Shown: positions 1 to 9,918 of the stretch, in pieces
How positions within the stretch are numbered: the first letter of the stretch is position 1
How the letters are laid out: each line of letters begins with the position of its first letter
Notes under the pieces: model-generated
The model's input: the letters and a program-made list of their open reading frames with translations, nothing else
Told to the model about the DNA's origin: nothing
Databases searched by the model: none
Translations under genes and position numbers: made by a program
Origin: Mauremys mutica
Lineage: Eukaryota; Chordata; Testudines; Geoemydidae
Reading direction: 5' to 3'
NCBI RefSeq assembly: GCF_020497125.1
Contig: NC_059072.1
Coordinates: 71,121,697-71,185,696, forward strand
Length of the DNA: 64,000 bases

Positions 1-432
1 AGCAGCTGGGGTGCACATCTGGGTCAGTTCCAAACTTTCAGCCTCTGGACCTCAGCAGCTCTATAAGCTTACATAAATGTGCTGGAGCTGAGAGCTTTTC
101 GTTTTGCTTGCAGATTGTTCCTACTGCTGTGGAGAAATCAAGTTGTACAGATTTTAACAGACAACACCACAATAATGTATGACAGAAACAGACAGGGAGG
201 AACAAAATTCAGTCACCCTCTGTCAAGAAACCATTTTACTCTGGGAATGGTGCATCAGTCACTGCATAGCCCTCCTAGCGATATATCTCCCAAAGGAATC
301 GAATGCTGTGACAGATGAACTAGGAGAAGTTGCTCCTTTCATTAATGGTCTCTGAAGGAGTCGTTGCTAACACATATCTTTCAACATGGGGATTTCAGAA
401 AATAGATATCTTTGCACCCAAGGATAAGAAAA
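1..432 (+). pseudogene. Old DIRS retrotransposon remnant, RNase H region (left piece)
   Basis: The first bases translate as SSWGAHLG, the DIRS RNase H motif also seen as ALGWGAHLG in the larger copy nearby. Further on come LELRAFRFAC and VQILTDNTTIMY, then QKIDIFAPKDKK at 393-430, which corresponds to the RIDLFASKANRK region of the larger copy. Stops interrupt the frame. The homology breaks at about 432, where the inverted terminal repeat of a second DIRS begins, and resumes at 7013. This is therefore the left half of an older + strand DIRS copy, extending left of the window. Confidence 0.75.
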
Positions 433-794
433 AAAGAGACGGTTACTCACCGTAGTAACTGTTGTTCTTCGAGATGTGTTGCTCCTATCCATTCCAGTCA
501 GGTGTGCGCGCCGCGAGTGCCCAAAAAAACAACACCCACCAATAAAATACAAAAACAACAAACAAAAGCCAAATCACAAAAAACAACACAAAAACAAAAC
601 CAAAAAAATACCCCAAAAACAGCCAAAAAAAGGGCTCTTGGGAACATTTTTTACCCTAGCAACTCCGGCGGCCGGCTGGCGCCTAGCCCTGGAGTGGCGC
701 CGCTATGGCGCCTGTTTTTATATACCCCAGCCGCCCGTCCGCTCCTCAGTTCCTTCTTGCCGCTACTCCGACAGTGGGGAAGGAGGGCGGGTCT
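432..794 (+). repeat. DIRS right inverted terminal repeat
   Basis: On the + strand it reads GAGACGGTTACTCACC, GTTGTTCTTCGAGATGTGTT, GCTCCTATCCATTCCAGTCA, an A-rich insert (about 520-630) absent from the left ITR, then GGAACATTTTTTACCCTAGC and TATATACCCCAGCC, all in the same order as in the left ITR read from 7012 down. A polypurine A/C tract at 525-625 is the main difference between the two repeats. Confidence 0.78.
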
Positions 795-904
795 GGAATG
801 GATAGGAGCACATAAAATCACATCTCGAAGAACAACAGTTACTATGGTGAGTAAAACGTCTCTTTCTTCTTCGAGTGATTGCTCCTATGCATTCCAGTCA
901 GGTG
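795..904. repeat. DIRS internal complementary region (ICR)
   Basis: Two abutting blocks are seen. Bases 795-863 are the reverse complement, with a few changes, of the right terminus at about 433-490. Bases 864-904 are an exact 41-base reverse complement of the left terminus 6972-7012. An ICR made of complements of both outer ends, lying between the recombinase and the right ITR, is the diagnostic DIRS arrangement used as the template for circular DNA. Confidence 0.8.
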
Positions 905-2130
905 ATCCCAAGCCTTAAACCTAGCGGTGGGGTCGGAGTGAGACGTGGCGGAGTGTAAAACCGCGGAGCCGAAGGCTGCGTCGTCTTCGAGACTGTGCTG
1001 CACCAACGCGTAGTGGGAGGCGAAGGTGTGGACAGAAGACCAGGTAGCCACTCGGACAGATGTCTTGATGGGGACATGGGCCAGGAAGGCGGCCGACGAG
1101 GCGTGCGCTCTCGTCGAGTGAGCAGTGAGGCGGCATGGTGGCACGCGAGCAAGCTCGTAGCACGTCCGAATACATGTCTGTAACCCATGAGGAAATTCGC
1201 TGCGAGGAGACCGGCTCGCCCTTTCATGCGGTCGGCGACTGCTATAAACAGCTGGGTCGAACGTCGGAAAACAGGGGGGCCCCCCCCCCCCTACGTCAGC
1301 TCGATGTAAAAGGCAAGCGCCCTGCGGACAACTCCAGGGGTGAGAAGCTTTGTTGCTCACGAGGTGAGGCGTGTGGCTTCGGGAAGAAGACCGGAGGAAG
1401 ATCTCCTGGTTGAGGTGGAAGGCCGTACACCACCTTAGGGAGGAAGGACGGGTGTGGTCGAAGCTGCACCTTGTCTCCGTGGAAGACGGTGTATGGTGGA
1501 CCAACCGTTAGAGCACGGAGCTCAGAGACACCGTCTCGCTGATGTAATTGCGACGAGGAAGGCTGTCCTTCCAGGAGAGGTAGAGCAGAAGAGCACGGTG
1601 GCTAGAGGCCTCGAAGGGGCGGTCCCATAAGTTTGTGCCAGAACAAGGTTCAAATCCCAGGTTCGGGGCAGGACGCCGCACGGGCGGGTACAAGTGGTCC
1701 AGGCCTTTAAGGAAGCGGGAAACCATCTGGTTGGAGAAGAGGGAAACCGACCGTTCCACAGATGGACGAAAGGCGGACACTGCTGCCAGGTGTAGTACCC
1801 TCAAGGTGGCGACCGCCATACCTTGTTTCGCTTAAGGTACCAGAGGTGGTCCAGAATGGTAGGGACAGGGACTACGAATGGATTGAGTCCTCGGTCACAC
1901 CAGAGCGCGAATCGCTTCCATTTTGCAAGGTAGGTGGAGCGAGTCGAAGGCTTTCTGCTCTCTAGCAGGACGTGATGTACTGCCGCCGAAAAACAGTCCC
2001 GCTCTGCGTGGGTCAACCACGCAGGTACCAGGCTGTAAGATGGAGGGACTGCAGGTTCGGATGGCGGAGTCTGCCGAAGTCCTGTGTGATGAGGTCCGGC
2101 CATAACGGAAGGGGGATGGGATCCTGAACG
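905..2130 (-). pseudogene. DIRS tyrosine recombinase remnant
   Basis: The N-terminal core-binding part is seen as SRKPSTRSTYLAKWKRFALW and LNPFVVPVPTILDHLWYL (about 2000-1830). It is followed by HLAAVSAF, FLKGLDHLYPPVRRPAP (about 1800-1680) and, after frameshifts, SVRVATWSSVHTFASHY at about 1070-1010, close to the C-terminus before the ICR. This final TWSS-HTF-HYA block matches the one in the short DIRS copy at 56.2 kb. Catalytic Arg/His residues cannot all be followed because of frame breaks. Confidence 0.78.
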
Positions 2131-2940
2131 GAGAGCTCGAGGAGCAGGGTGTACCAATGCTGCCTTGGCCAGGCCGGAGCGACGAGTATGACGCGGGCCT
2201 TGTCCCTCCGAAGCTTCTGTAGCACATCGTTGTACGAGCGGGAACGGAGGGAAGGCGTAGAGGAGGTGATCCTTCCAGAGAATAAAGGAAGGCGTGCCGA
2301 CAGGGAGCCGGCGCGCGACCCCTGGTACGAGCAGAACTGGTGGCACTTCCTGTTCGCCTTGGAGGCGAATAGGTCTATCCGGGGAAACCCCCACCTCCGA
2401 AAGATTGTGTGCACGACATCGGACGGAGAGACCACTCGTGGAGAGGAACGACCTGCTGAGATGGGTCGTCACCAGCGTGTACTGCCCTGCACTCCCGGAA
2501 GAAAGGACGCTTCCAGGTGAATCGAATGGGCCACGCAGAAGATCCCACAGGTGATCGCATGTTCCTTGCAGAGGGAGGGAGGAGCGGCTCCGCCCTGCTT
2601 GTTCACGTAGATAACATCGCCGTTGTGTTGTCCGTGAACACTGTCACGCAGCGGGCCTATGCAGGCAGCGGGTATCGAAGGTGTGACACGCCAAACGGAT
2701 CGCTCGCAGCTGCGGGATGTTGATGTGTAGAGCGAGCTCTTGGGGGTGACCAAAAAAGACCTTGGGTGTGTAGGTCGCCCCAGGTGAGCTCCCCAGCCGA
2801 GCGCTGAGGCATCCGTGGTCAGAGTGGTGGATGTGAGCGATGGAGGGTGGAACGGGACCTCCCGCACACATGGACCTCCGGGTCTAGCCACCAGCTGAGG
2901 GACTCGAGGGTTGGCTTGGTGACTAGTGACCACCATGTTG
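2020..2940 (-). pseudogene. DIRS RNase H and connecting region remnant
   Basis: TTDASALGWGAHLG at about 2815-2775 carries the first catalytic Asp context of RNase H. It is followed by a broken ELRAIRLAC-like block, YVNKQGGAAPPSL at about 2600-2565, and then RRWGFPRIDLFASKANRK and KARVILVAPAWPRQHWY (2395-2165). The same segments occur in the older copies at 1-432/7013-7215 and 34.5-36.3 kb, which is how those copies were recognised. Confidence 0.78.
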
Positions 2941-2979
2941 ATGGGATCTCGATGATGCGGCCCGAGTACACACCGATGC

Positions 2980-3950
2980 TAGCCAGGACTGGAATGGGCG
3001 TAGTGTTGAGCCGCGTGTACGCGGTGACATACGTAACAGATGCCATGTGGCCCAGGAGGCGGAGGCAGGATCGCACCGTCGTGGTAGGGAAGGTGACGAG
3101 GTCTCTGATGATGGAGACCATTGGCTGGTGCCGCGATCGTATGCAGGCAGCCCTGGCCAACTTGGAGTTGAGAACCGCTCCAATGAACTCCACCCGCTGC
3201 GACGGAATCAATGAGGACTTCTCGGCATTGATGAGAAGACCGAGTCGTTGAAAGAGGAACAGGATTTCTGTCATCTGGTCCATTAACAGCCCGCCGAGAC
3301 TTTCCGCGAATCAGCCAAGTCCGTCGAGATACGGGGTAGACGTGTATCTGACGACGGCGGAGCGGGCTGCTGCAACCACCGCCATGCATTTGGTAAACAC
3401 CCTCGGTGCGTGGATAGGCCGAATGGTAGCACTGCGAACTGGTAGTGCACGTTGTTGACTACGAACCGCAGGTAGCGTCGATGGGGAGGTCGGTAGATCG
3501 CGACATGGAAGTACGCGTCCTTCATGTCGAGGGCGGCAAACCAGTCTCCCGGATCCAGAGAGGGAATGATGGTCCCAGGGTGACCATGCGGAACTTGGGC
3601 TTGAGGAGCAGATACTTTGTTTAGCTCTCGAAGGTCCAGTTATAGGACGTAGCCCTCCTTTCGCTTTGGGGATGAGAAAATATCGGGAATAGAATCCCCT
3701 GCCCCGCCTGTCTTGAGGCACTGCCTCTATGGCACCCACGCTCAACAGAGTCTGGACTCTTGAGTAAGAGGAATTGCACGTGAGAGGGGTCCCTGAAGAG
3801 GGACTGGGAAGGGGGGGCGAAAACAAACTGAAGGCGGTATCCCCGACTGGATTGTTTTGGAGCACCCAGGACAGTTGTCCGTAGTTATAATGGACCACGC
3901 CTAAAAAAAAAAAAAAAAACAAAAGAAATGGGAGAGGCGGTTGTTGCAAA
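2980..3950 (-). pseudogene. DIRS reverse transcriptase remnant
   Basis: The - strand gives GFYSRYFLIPKAKGGLRPI at about 3690, MKDAYFHVAIYRPPHRRYLR at 3525, FAVLPFGLS with a following Thr, then LINAEKSSLIPSQRVEFIGA from about 3230 and LRLLGHMASVTYV at about 3050. This is the usual order of DIRS/Gypsy-type reverse transcriptase motifs. At least two frameshifts lie between these blocks, and the YxDD box falls at a frame break near 3340-3280. Confidence 0.8.
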
Positions 3951-4199
3951 ACAAAAGGTGTAGGATCCGGTGGAGAGACAGATGGGCCGTCCTCGGGCGT
4001 CCCATCAAAAGGCCTGCTTGGAGCCTTGCGGGGCCTTGGAAGGGGCCTGGGCCTGGTTGCGCCTGTTGCCGGATGGACGACGGCGATTTAGGCCCGCTCG
4101 CCTGCTGTTGTAAGGGTGATACCGATGCTGAGAGAAAGGCCGTGAGGGTTGCTGCCTGAAGGTCCGGCGCTGTGGTGCCAGTGTGTACATCCCGAGGGT

Positions 4200-5415
4200 G
4201 CGGATTGCTACGCGACCGTCCTTTTGGGTCTGGATCCGGGCATCAGTTTTTCTCGGAGAAGAGACCCTTGGTGTCAAATGGCAGGTCTTGCAATGTGTAC
4301 TTGCACCCTCGGATGGCAGAGTGGAGGACTGCGCCAGAGATGCGCCCGCAATCGTCACTCCCCCTGAGGGCTAGGGTTCCGAGCTCCCGAGTCCGCGGAG
4401 TCAAGGGCGGCACTGGAAGGAGGACCTGGAAGATTTTCTTTCCCCTCATCCAACAACGCTGAGGAACTCTAGGCGGGAGGCTGTTGGGAGCAGCTCTGTA
4501 AACTTCGCCAGTGGACACCATGATGTCCATATATGTACCTGGCGAGGAGGGCCATCCTGGTTTGGCGATGCGAAGTTGCAGGCCTCCGGCCGAGTAGACC
4601 TTGCGGCTAACGGGTCCATTCGCCGCGCCTTGTCCTTTGACTTTGGCGCAGGGGTGGGTTGACCATGCCTCTCCCTGTCGTTGACCGACTGCACGACCAA
4701 CGAAGTCTGGGGGTCGGGTGAGTATACAAATACTCATAGGCCCGTAGGGGGGACTGAGTACTTGCGCTCAGACCCCGCGGGGCCGTAGGAGGGATGGACG
4801 CCGGTGACTGCCAGAGCGTGGGTGGCGTTCTTTCTGGATTGGTACCGAATGAACGGTAATGCCACCCTACTGGAGCCTCCGCTCCAATGACGTTTGTGGA
4901 CGGGGTCCTCATCCTCCTGGACCTTCTGCTATGGGGAGGTCTATGGCCTTCGCGAGCACGCGGCGAAGGAGGTCTTGGTGGGCACCTCAGGTCTATCGGT
5001 GGAGGATCCTTGGCAGATGCTCCCGGCCACCGCCTCGTTTGGTGACGACGACGAGGACAAGCCCTGGACCCCCGACAGCCCCCCCCCCCCTCCGTGGAAT
5101 GGATCTTCCAGCGTTGATCGGCTGGCTCGGGCTGAGGATGCCTCTGGGGGTCAGGCGGTACCAAAACCGAAGGGGGCGGTCGACTGACGGGTGGAGGCCT
5201 CCGGTACCCAGGCGCTCAGAGGCAGGGGCTCTTGGAGGAAAGGGTAACCGCCCTTGAGTGTCGTATTGGGCCCAGGGGGACCCAGAAGCCACCACTGTTG
5301 TGCACCCTGAGGCTGGCCCCTTGCGGAGTAGGAGGCAGTGCGACGTTGCTGTCTGCCCCGGAAGCGACCGACGCGGGCGGGATGGACATGGGGGTGCAGA
5401 GGGGGGGGAGGGGGT

Positions 5416-5451
<36 letters not shown>

Positions 5452-6660
5452 ACCCGGGGGGGGGGGGGGGGGAGGGGGGGGGGGGGGGACCCGGTGACGG
5501 ACTGCGCCGTAGGAAAGAGGCAGTCTGGCCCCGAGACGGTGCCGAGGATCGGTGGCCGGGCATCACGGTAATCCGGGATGGTGACCGAGACCAACGTCCG
5601 GCCGCGGTGCCGGGAGCTCGACCGGTGCCGGGAGCTCGACCGGGATCCGGACCTGTGGTGCCGGGAGCGGCATGCGCGAGTCCCACGGTGCCGGGAACGG
5701 TGCCGGGAAGCAGACCTCCGTTGGTACCGGCGCGAAGGCGATCAGGACCTGGAGCGACGCCGGGAGTGCGACTGGTACCACGATGCTGAACGGTACCGGG
5801 ACGGCGACCAGTACCGCGATGGTGGGCGGTGCCGGGATCTCGAGCGGCGGGGACGGTGACCGCTGCGTCTGGTGGGGGGGGAAGGGGGGGGGGGGGGGGG
5901 GGACCGTGAACGAGACCGGGACCGAGAGCGCCGTCTGTGTCGTCCGTCCGGAGAGGGGGGCCGGATCATCATTGCCGGCTTTCCCGCCGATACAACAGCC
6001 CGCACCGGCGGTGCCAGGGGCCGGAGGCTCGGTGCCTCTGTGAGCTCTATGAGCTCGCGCGCCGTAGAGAAAGTCTCAGGCGTGGATGGCAGCCGGAGCT
6101 CAACTGCGGTCGGTGCCGGGGAGCATGGCGGTGCCGGACTCGACGGCCTTTGTAGCACCGGAGTCAACGGCCCGGTGCACGTCCTGTGCACGGCCACAGC
6201 GGGGACCGCAGGTGGCGTAATTGTCTTGGCTGCTGGGCCCTCAGCGTGGGACTTGGCAGCTGCCTTCGCCGGCTTGCGCTTCTTTGATGGCGACAGGGAG
6301 CGGGTGCCCCCGGGCCTTCCACGGTGCCGCTGGCTGAGGTCCGCGGAGCCTCGGTGCCGGAGCGGCTCGGGGCCGCCGGTGTGCTCCGCACCGATGCAGT
6401 CTTCGGTGCCCAGGCGCGGGACTGTGCCGGGGGCTGGAGCGACGCCTCCTCAGGAGCTGCTTTAACCTAAAATGCCACCCGCTCTTTACGCGTCCGGGGT
6501 TTGAAAGCGGAGCAGATAGAGCACTTATCTGTCCTGTGACTCTTCTTCCGAGGCAACGAGGCAGGAGTCTGTGAGGATCCCCCGACCGGCATAGGGCCGC
6601 TGGCAAGCTGCGCAGGGCTTAAAGCCAGCCCGGTTGCCATTGGGCATGAGCCCGCACCGG
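4200..6660 (-). pseudogene. DIRS gag remnant
   Basis: The likely start is an ATG on the - strand near 6640, followed in shifted frames by CAACQRPYAG and KCSICSAFKPRTRKER. These resemble the Cys-rich N-terminus and basic patch of DIRS Gag proteins. The middle (about 6030-5740) is Ser/Arg-rich (RRRSRSRSRSRS, PPSRYWSPSRYRS). The end (about 4640-4245) has SRKVYSAGGLQLRI, QDLPFDTKGLFSEK and similar Gag C-terminal motifs. Frameshifts separate the parts. A long poly-C/poly-G tract at 5419-5490 lies inside it. Confidence 0.7.
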
Positions 6661-6775
6661 GAGAGGAAAGGGAGGGGAACCCCCCCTTATCCTTATCCTA
6701 AAACTAACTAACTAACTAACAGAACTATCTACACTAAGTAATTAAAGAACTATATACAGGAAAAAGTAGTGAGAG

Positions 6776-7012
6776 CTAGGGTTGTGGAGGACAGAGAGCA
6801 CTCCACAGTTCCAACTGGCCGTCACGGGCGGTAAGAAGGAACTGAGGAGCGGATGGGCCGGCTGGGGTATATAACAGGCGCCATAGCGGTGCCACTCCAG
6901 GGGGCGCCAGCCGGCCCGCCGGAGTTGCTAGGGTAAAAATGTTCCGAAGAGCCGTGCACGCGCGGCGCGCACACCTGACTGGAATGCATAGGAGCAATCA
7001 CTCGAAGAAGAA
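6776..7012 (-). repeat. DIRS left inverted terminal repeat and leader
   Basis: Read on the - strand this region starts TTCTTCTTCGAGTGATTGCT and continues through CCTATGCATTCCAGTCAGGTG, a GC-rich stretch, GGAACATTTTTACCCTAGCA and TATATACCCCAGCC. The same succession of blocks occurs on the + strand at about 455-775, which defines the terminal inverted repeat. TATATAA at 6869-6875 region (as TTATATA on the - strand) could serve as a TATA-like element (inference). Confidence 0.8.
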
Positions 7013-7215
7013 TGCCATCTTTTGCTCTCGCAGGGTCTGGGTTCTCTAGCAGATGAGTTTCTAATCTCCGGGTCACGTCCCACTGTCTATGTGTTCTCCC
7101 TCCCACCCCCCTTCCTTTAATTTCCAGGGTTCTAAGGAAAGCGCAGCAGGACAGTGCTCAGATGATTCTTGTATCCCCAGCATGGTCTCATCAGTTTTGG
7201 TATCCAGACCTACTG
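7013..7215 (+). pseudogene. Old DIRS remnant continues (middle piece)
   Basis: Directly after the left ITR of the inserted DIRS, the + strand reads CHLLLSQGLGSLADEF and later RKAQQDSAQMILVSPAWS with a following HQFWYPDLL. These align with the CHQFCSYQGS and KARVILVAPAWPRQHWY region of the DIRS family, and so follow on from the segment that stops at 432. The younger DIRS therefore inserted inside an older DIRS. Confidence 0.72.
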
Positions 7216-7528
7216 TATCAGAGTGGTAGCCGTGTTAGTCTGTATCAGCAAAAAGAACGAGGAGTACTTGTGTTACCTTAGAGACTAACAAATTTATGTG
7301 AGCATAAGCTTTCATGGGCTAAAGCCCACTTCATCAGATGCATGCAGTGGAAAATATATTAGGAAGATATATATATAGAGAGAGAGGACATGAAAAAATG
7401 GGTGTTGCCATACTAACTATAACGAGAGCAATCAGTTAAGGTGGGCTATTATCAGCAGGAGGAAAAAAAAAATGTTTGTAGTTGTAATCAGGATAGCCCA
7501 TTTCCAACAGTTGACAAGAAGGTGTGAG
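7216..7528 (+). repeat. SINE-like interspersed repeat
   Basis: It begins near GTGGTAGCCGTGTTAGTCTG and continues through GAGACTAACAAATTTATGTG, AGCTTTCATGGGCTAAAGCC and CACTTCATCAGATGCATGCA. From memory this is an abundant short repeat of turtle, crocodile and squamate genomes. DIRS coding homology stops just before it and resumes just after it (LPFLPDIIF, LQLTVWRLP at about 7550-7645), so it is an insertion of about 313 bases. I cannot establish a polymerase III promoter or a target duplication by eye. Confidence 0.55.
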
Positions 7529-7650
7529 TTCCAATCATTTTGTCCAATAACTCTCCCATTTCTACCAGACATAATCTTTCATGACTCAGAATGCATATGC
7601 TGTATGGACCCACTGTGTCTTCAACTCACGGTCTGGAGACTTCCAAATTA
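7529..7650 (+). pseudogene. Old DIRS remnant (right piece)
   Basis: The + strand frame reads ITLPFLPDIIFHDSECICCM, then LCLQLTVWRLPN, corresponding to PIPLPLWPDLITQDFGRL and NLQSLHLTAWYL of the larger copy. It is cut at about 7651 by a terminal-inverted-repeat element. Confidence 0.6.
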
Positions 7651-7651
7651 T

Positions 7652-8611
7652 ACTCCTGGGGGAATTGTGCACCAAAAAATAAAAAATTCTGTGCACAATA
7701 TTATAAAATTCAGCAAAATTCTGCAAATTTTTAACAGTATATAATCATGCCAGGTTCAATTATTTTGGTACACCACTACCTCAATATAACACCACCCGAT
7801 ATAACACAAATGTGGATCTAACGTGGTAAAGCAGTGGTCGGGGGGGGGGGTGCTGTGCACTCCGGTGGATCAAAGCAAGTTCAATATAACATGGTTTCAC
7901 CTATAATGCGGTAAGATTTTTTGGCTCCCAAGGACAGCGTTATATCAAGGTAGAGGTGTAATTTATTTCAAAATACCTGTCAGCAAGTATGTCTGTAACA
8001 ATACAGACAGACAACAAAATTCCCACAGGAGTAGAGAGTTAAAGAAACCCCTATGACAACCCAGTTCCTATTTCTCTACTCCCTCCCCCCAGAGACCAGC
8101 CACGGGGCCCTCCCCAAACACTTACACCCCCTAGAGAGCCCAGCTCCACCCCCGTGCCACCCGGCCCAGACACACACTCTTTGCCACCCGGAGGCCAGCT
8201 GTGGGGTTCCTCTGCCCAAACAATCACACCTCTACTCCCCAGAGCCCAGCTGCAGTTCCCACCCCCGGCCCAGACACTCATGGACCCTACGCTCCTAGAG
8301 CCCAGGGATCCAGAGGGAGAAACAGCCTGATGCTGGGTCCCTGGGCTTGCATGGAGTTTTTTGCATTCTGCAATTTCCATCCTTCAGGGCATGCTGGGAA
8401 CTGCAGCTACTGGGAACCCTCCAGTTCCCTCTCCCTCCCCCAGGCCTTGTCTTCTATTTGGGAGCTGGGCTCTGCCGGGTCCAGTGGCCCCTAGTGGCAG
8501 CCAACATCTCTGCAGCCCATTTCTGGTGAGAGAGGGGCAGAAATTTTGCATGCCCAACATTAATTTTTGAAAAATTCTGCATTTCGCAATAGTGCAGAAT
8601 TCCCCCAGGAA
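7652..8611. mobile_element. TIR DNA transposon, non-autonomous, with nested MITE
   Basis: The left end reads ACTCCTGGGGGAATTGTGCA and the right end is the inverse (TGCAGAATTCCCCCAGGAAA). About 17 bases pair with one mismatch, and A/T-rich AAAATTCTGCA motifs follow on both sides. The interior is a C-rich stretch (8085-8330) without a convincing ORF. A separate 192-bp palindromic MITE is nested at 7769-7960. The superfamily is not assigned. Confidence 0.6.
7769..7960. mobile_element. Palindromic MITE (copy 1), nested
   Basis: It starts TACACCACTACCTCAATATA and ends ATATCAAGGTAGAGGTGTA, so the two ends are near-perfect inverted copies. The interior has the blocks TTGGCTCCCAAGGACAGCGT, GGTTTCACCTATAATGCGG and GATCAAAGCAAGTTC. 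The same element occurs at 60629-60821. TA at the ends could be a Tc1/mariner-type target duplication (inference). Confidence 0.7.
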
Positions 8612-9670
8612 AAGTTAACATGATTGGATAGTTAACATGTTACCATGATTGGATAAAGAATTTTCCAATGAAGTCTAGAGAATTTTCATGGTTGACTAGG
8701 AAAACATACACAGCTAAATAAAAACATTTTCCCCTAAGGATATAGTCAAAATAATCTGATCCCCTTTGAGTATCTAATTCAGGATTAATGGTATATCTTC
8801 TATTGCTTAAAGTCAGGACTTTAAGCAATAGAATCCCACATGTGGATCCCACGACCCCATACTTGCAGCTCAGAAACTCCTCTTGAAACTCTGAGTAGTG
8901 AAGGAACTGAAAGAACAGTTCACATTAATGGAGTACATTAATGGAGTCATAATTTTCCCTGTAATTTTGCCCATGAAAAGGAGAATGGAGACAGGGTAGT
9001 AGCTAGCTGGGTTATGAGTGGCTAATAGTACTTTTTTGAATTCTGCCCAAGCAGCTACATGCTTCTTAACATCAGTAAGTCTTCTTCCTGAAAGGAAGTG
9101 TTGATGTTGATCAACTTTGGTCCCAGGTAGTGTTGACTATCCATGAAGAACAGTTGGTTTTGCATGCTGCTTGTGTGATTCTTCCATAAATTGAGATTAT
9201 ATTGTCTGGATTTTTCCAGGGAAGCGGGAAGAGAGCACTTCTTGGTGGAAAACAGTAGTCTCAGTCGACCTAGATTGGTTAATTAGTTCACAAATGAAAT
9301 TCTATGGCAAGGGAGCAAAATTTTGGTTTCTTTCACAGATGTAATATAGTTTTTCAAGAACTCCTTATGCAGTTGACTGATTGTCTTGTCCTATTTGTGC
9401 ATGAGTTTTTTGTCTTAATGCTTCTCCTATTAGCAGCAGGTGGAAAAAAGAAAACTTTGTCATGGTAATCCTTCTGCGTAAGAAGTTTGCTGTTTCTTAC
9501 TCACTTTTTGGTTCTTATCTCCAAGCAGGTGAGAACAATCTTATAATTGCTACAGTCTTTTGCATAGGTTCTTATATTGTGCTCATCTCTGTGGTATCTA
9601 AGTACCTGATTGTTTCCTGCATGTTGGTTTTTGCATATGATAATAAGTTGAATTTTTTTTCTTCTTCAAG
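8612..9670 (+). other. Intron sequence without recognised features
   Basis: This is AT-rich sequence upstream of the first visible ZDHHC17 exon. The only structure seen is a short local duplication at 8618-8655 (ACATGATTGGATA, then ACCATGATTGGATA). No ORF with recognisable similarity was found, and the preceding ZDHHC17 exon is not here. Confidence 0.6.
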
Positions 9671-9793
9671 GTATGGAATATATGAACGATGTAGAGAGTT
9701 GGTGGAAGCAGGTTATGATGTACGGCAGCCAGACAAAGAAAACGTTACACTTCTCCACTGGGCTGCAATCAACAACAGAATAGATCTGGTGAA
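9671..9793 (+). CDS. ZDHHC17: ZDHHC17 internal exon (a): start of the ankyrin domain
   Basis: ZDHHC17 is a palmitoyltransferase of Golgi and vesicle membranes. Its cytosolic ankyrin domain recruits substrates such as huntingtin and SNAP25 (established knowledge). This exon follows a pyrimidine tract and CAAG at 9661-9670 and ends before a GTATGT donor at 9794. It reads [19 protein letters not shown] and continues through [10 protein letters not shown] to V-K, matching human residues about 66-107. The first base completes a glutamine codon begun upstream, and the last two bases begin a lysine codon, so the exon is 123 nt with split codons at both ends. It carries the first canonical ankyrin repeat, including the Asn I recall as N100, reported as needed for substrate-motif binding. 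The preceding exon, expected to end in KAT-CA, is not in the window, so the upstream intron exceeds 9.6 kb. By the human gene this is probably exon 3 (inference). Confidence 0.96.
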
Positions 9794-9918
9794 GTATGTA
9801 TTAATATATAGCTAAACATCAGTGATGTCTTTAAGCAATTTTTTGTTTGTCTATAATGCTAAATAGACTTCATAGTTCCTTTTTAAGCCCACTCATTCTC
9901 AATTTTAAGGGTAAAAAA

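Larger units (their letters stand above)
432..7012 (-). mobile_element. DIRS-type tyrosine-recombinase retrotransposon, structurally near-complete
   Basis: DIRS elements replicate by reverse transcription and integrate with a tyrosine recombinase instead of a DDE integrase, so they carry inverted terminal repeats (ITRs) and an internal complementary region (ICR), and make no long target duplication (established). All of these are seen here. Reading the - strand from 7012 down: left ITR 7012 to about 6776, gag about 6660-4200, reverse transcriptase about 3950-2980, RNase H about 2940-2470, connecting region to about 2020, tyrosine recombinase about 2130-905, ICR 904-795, right ITR ending about 432. 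Each coding part is split by frameshifts and stops, so the copy is not coding-competent as read. It is GC-rich and CpG-rich relative to the flanks, which suggests it is younger than the other DIRS copies here. Confidence 0.88.

Noticed and set aside
432..863. A separate 430-bp fold-back MITE abutting the DIRS
   Set aside because: First read as its own element because its ends are inverted. The same arrangement recurs at the recombinase end of the 55-kb DIRS copy, and 795-904 has the two-block make-up of an ICR, so it is better explained as the DIRS right ITR plus ICR.
412..918. 168-codon + frame with Lys/Gln/Thr-rich start
   Set aside because: It runs through the right ITR and the A/C-rich tract, crosses into the ICR, and is not protein-like. 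It is a structural repeat, not a gene.
5232..6465. Long + strand open frames (185, 197 and 123 codons) rich in Arg, Gly and Pro
   Set aside because: They are the antisense of the Ser/Arg-rich DIRS gag and run through poly-C/poly-G tracts. GC-rich sequence has few stops, and the translations match nothing.
8051..8529. GC-rich overlapping frames on both strands with Pro/His/Ser content
   Set aside because: They lie inside a TIR transposon, have no domain, and are open only because of C-richness.
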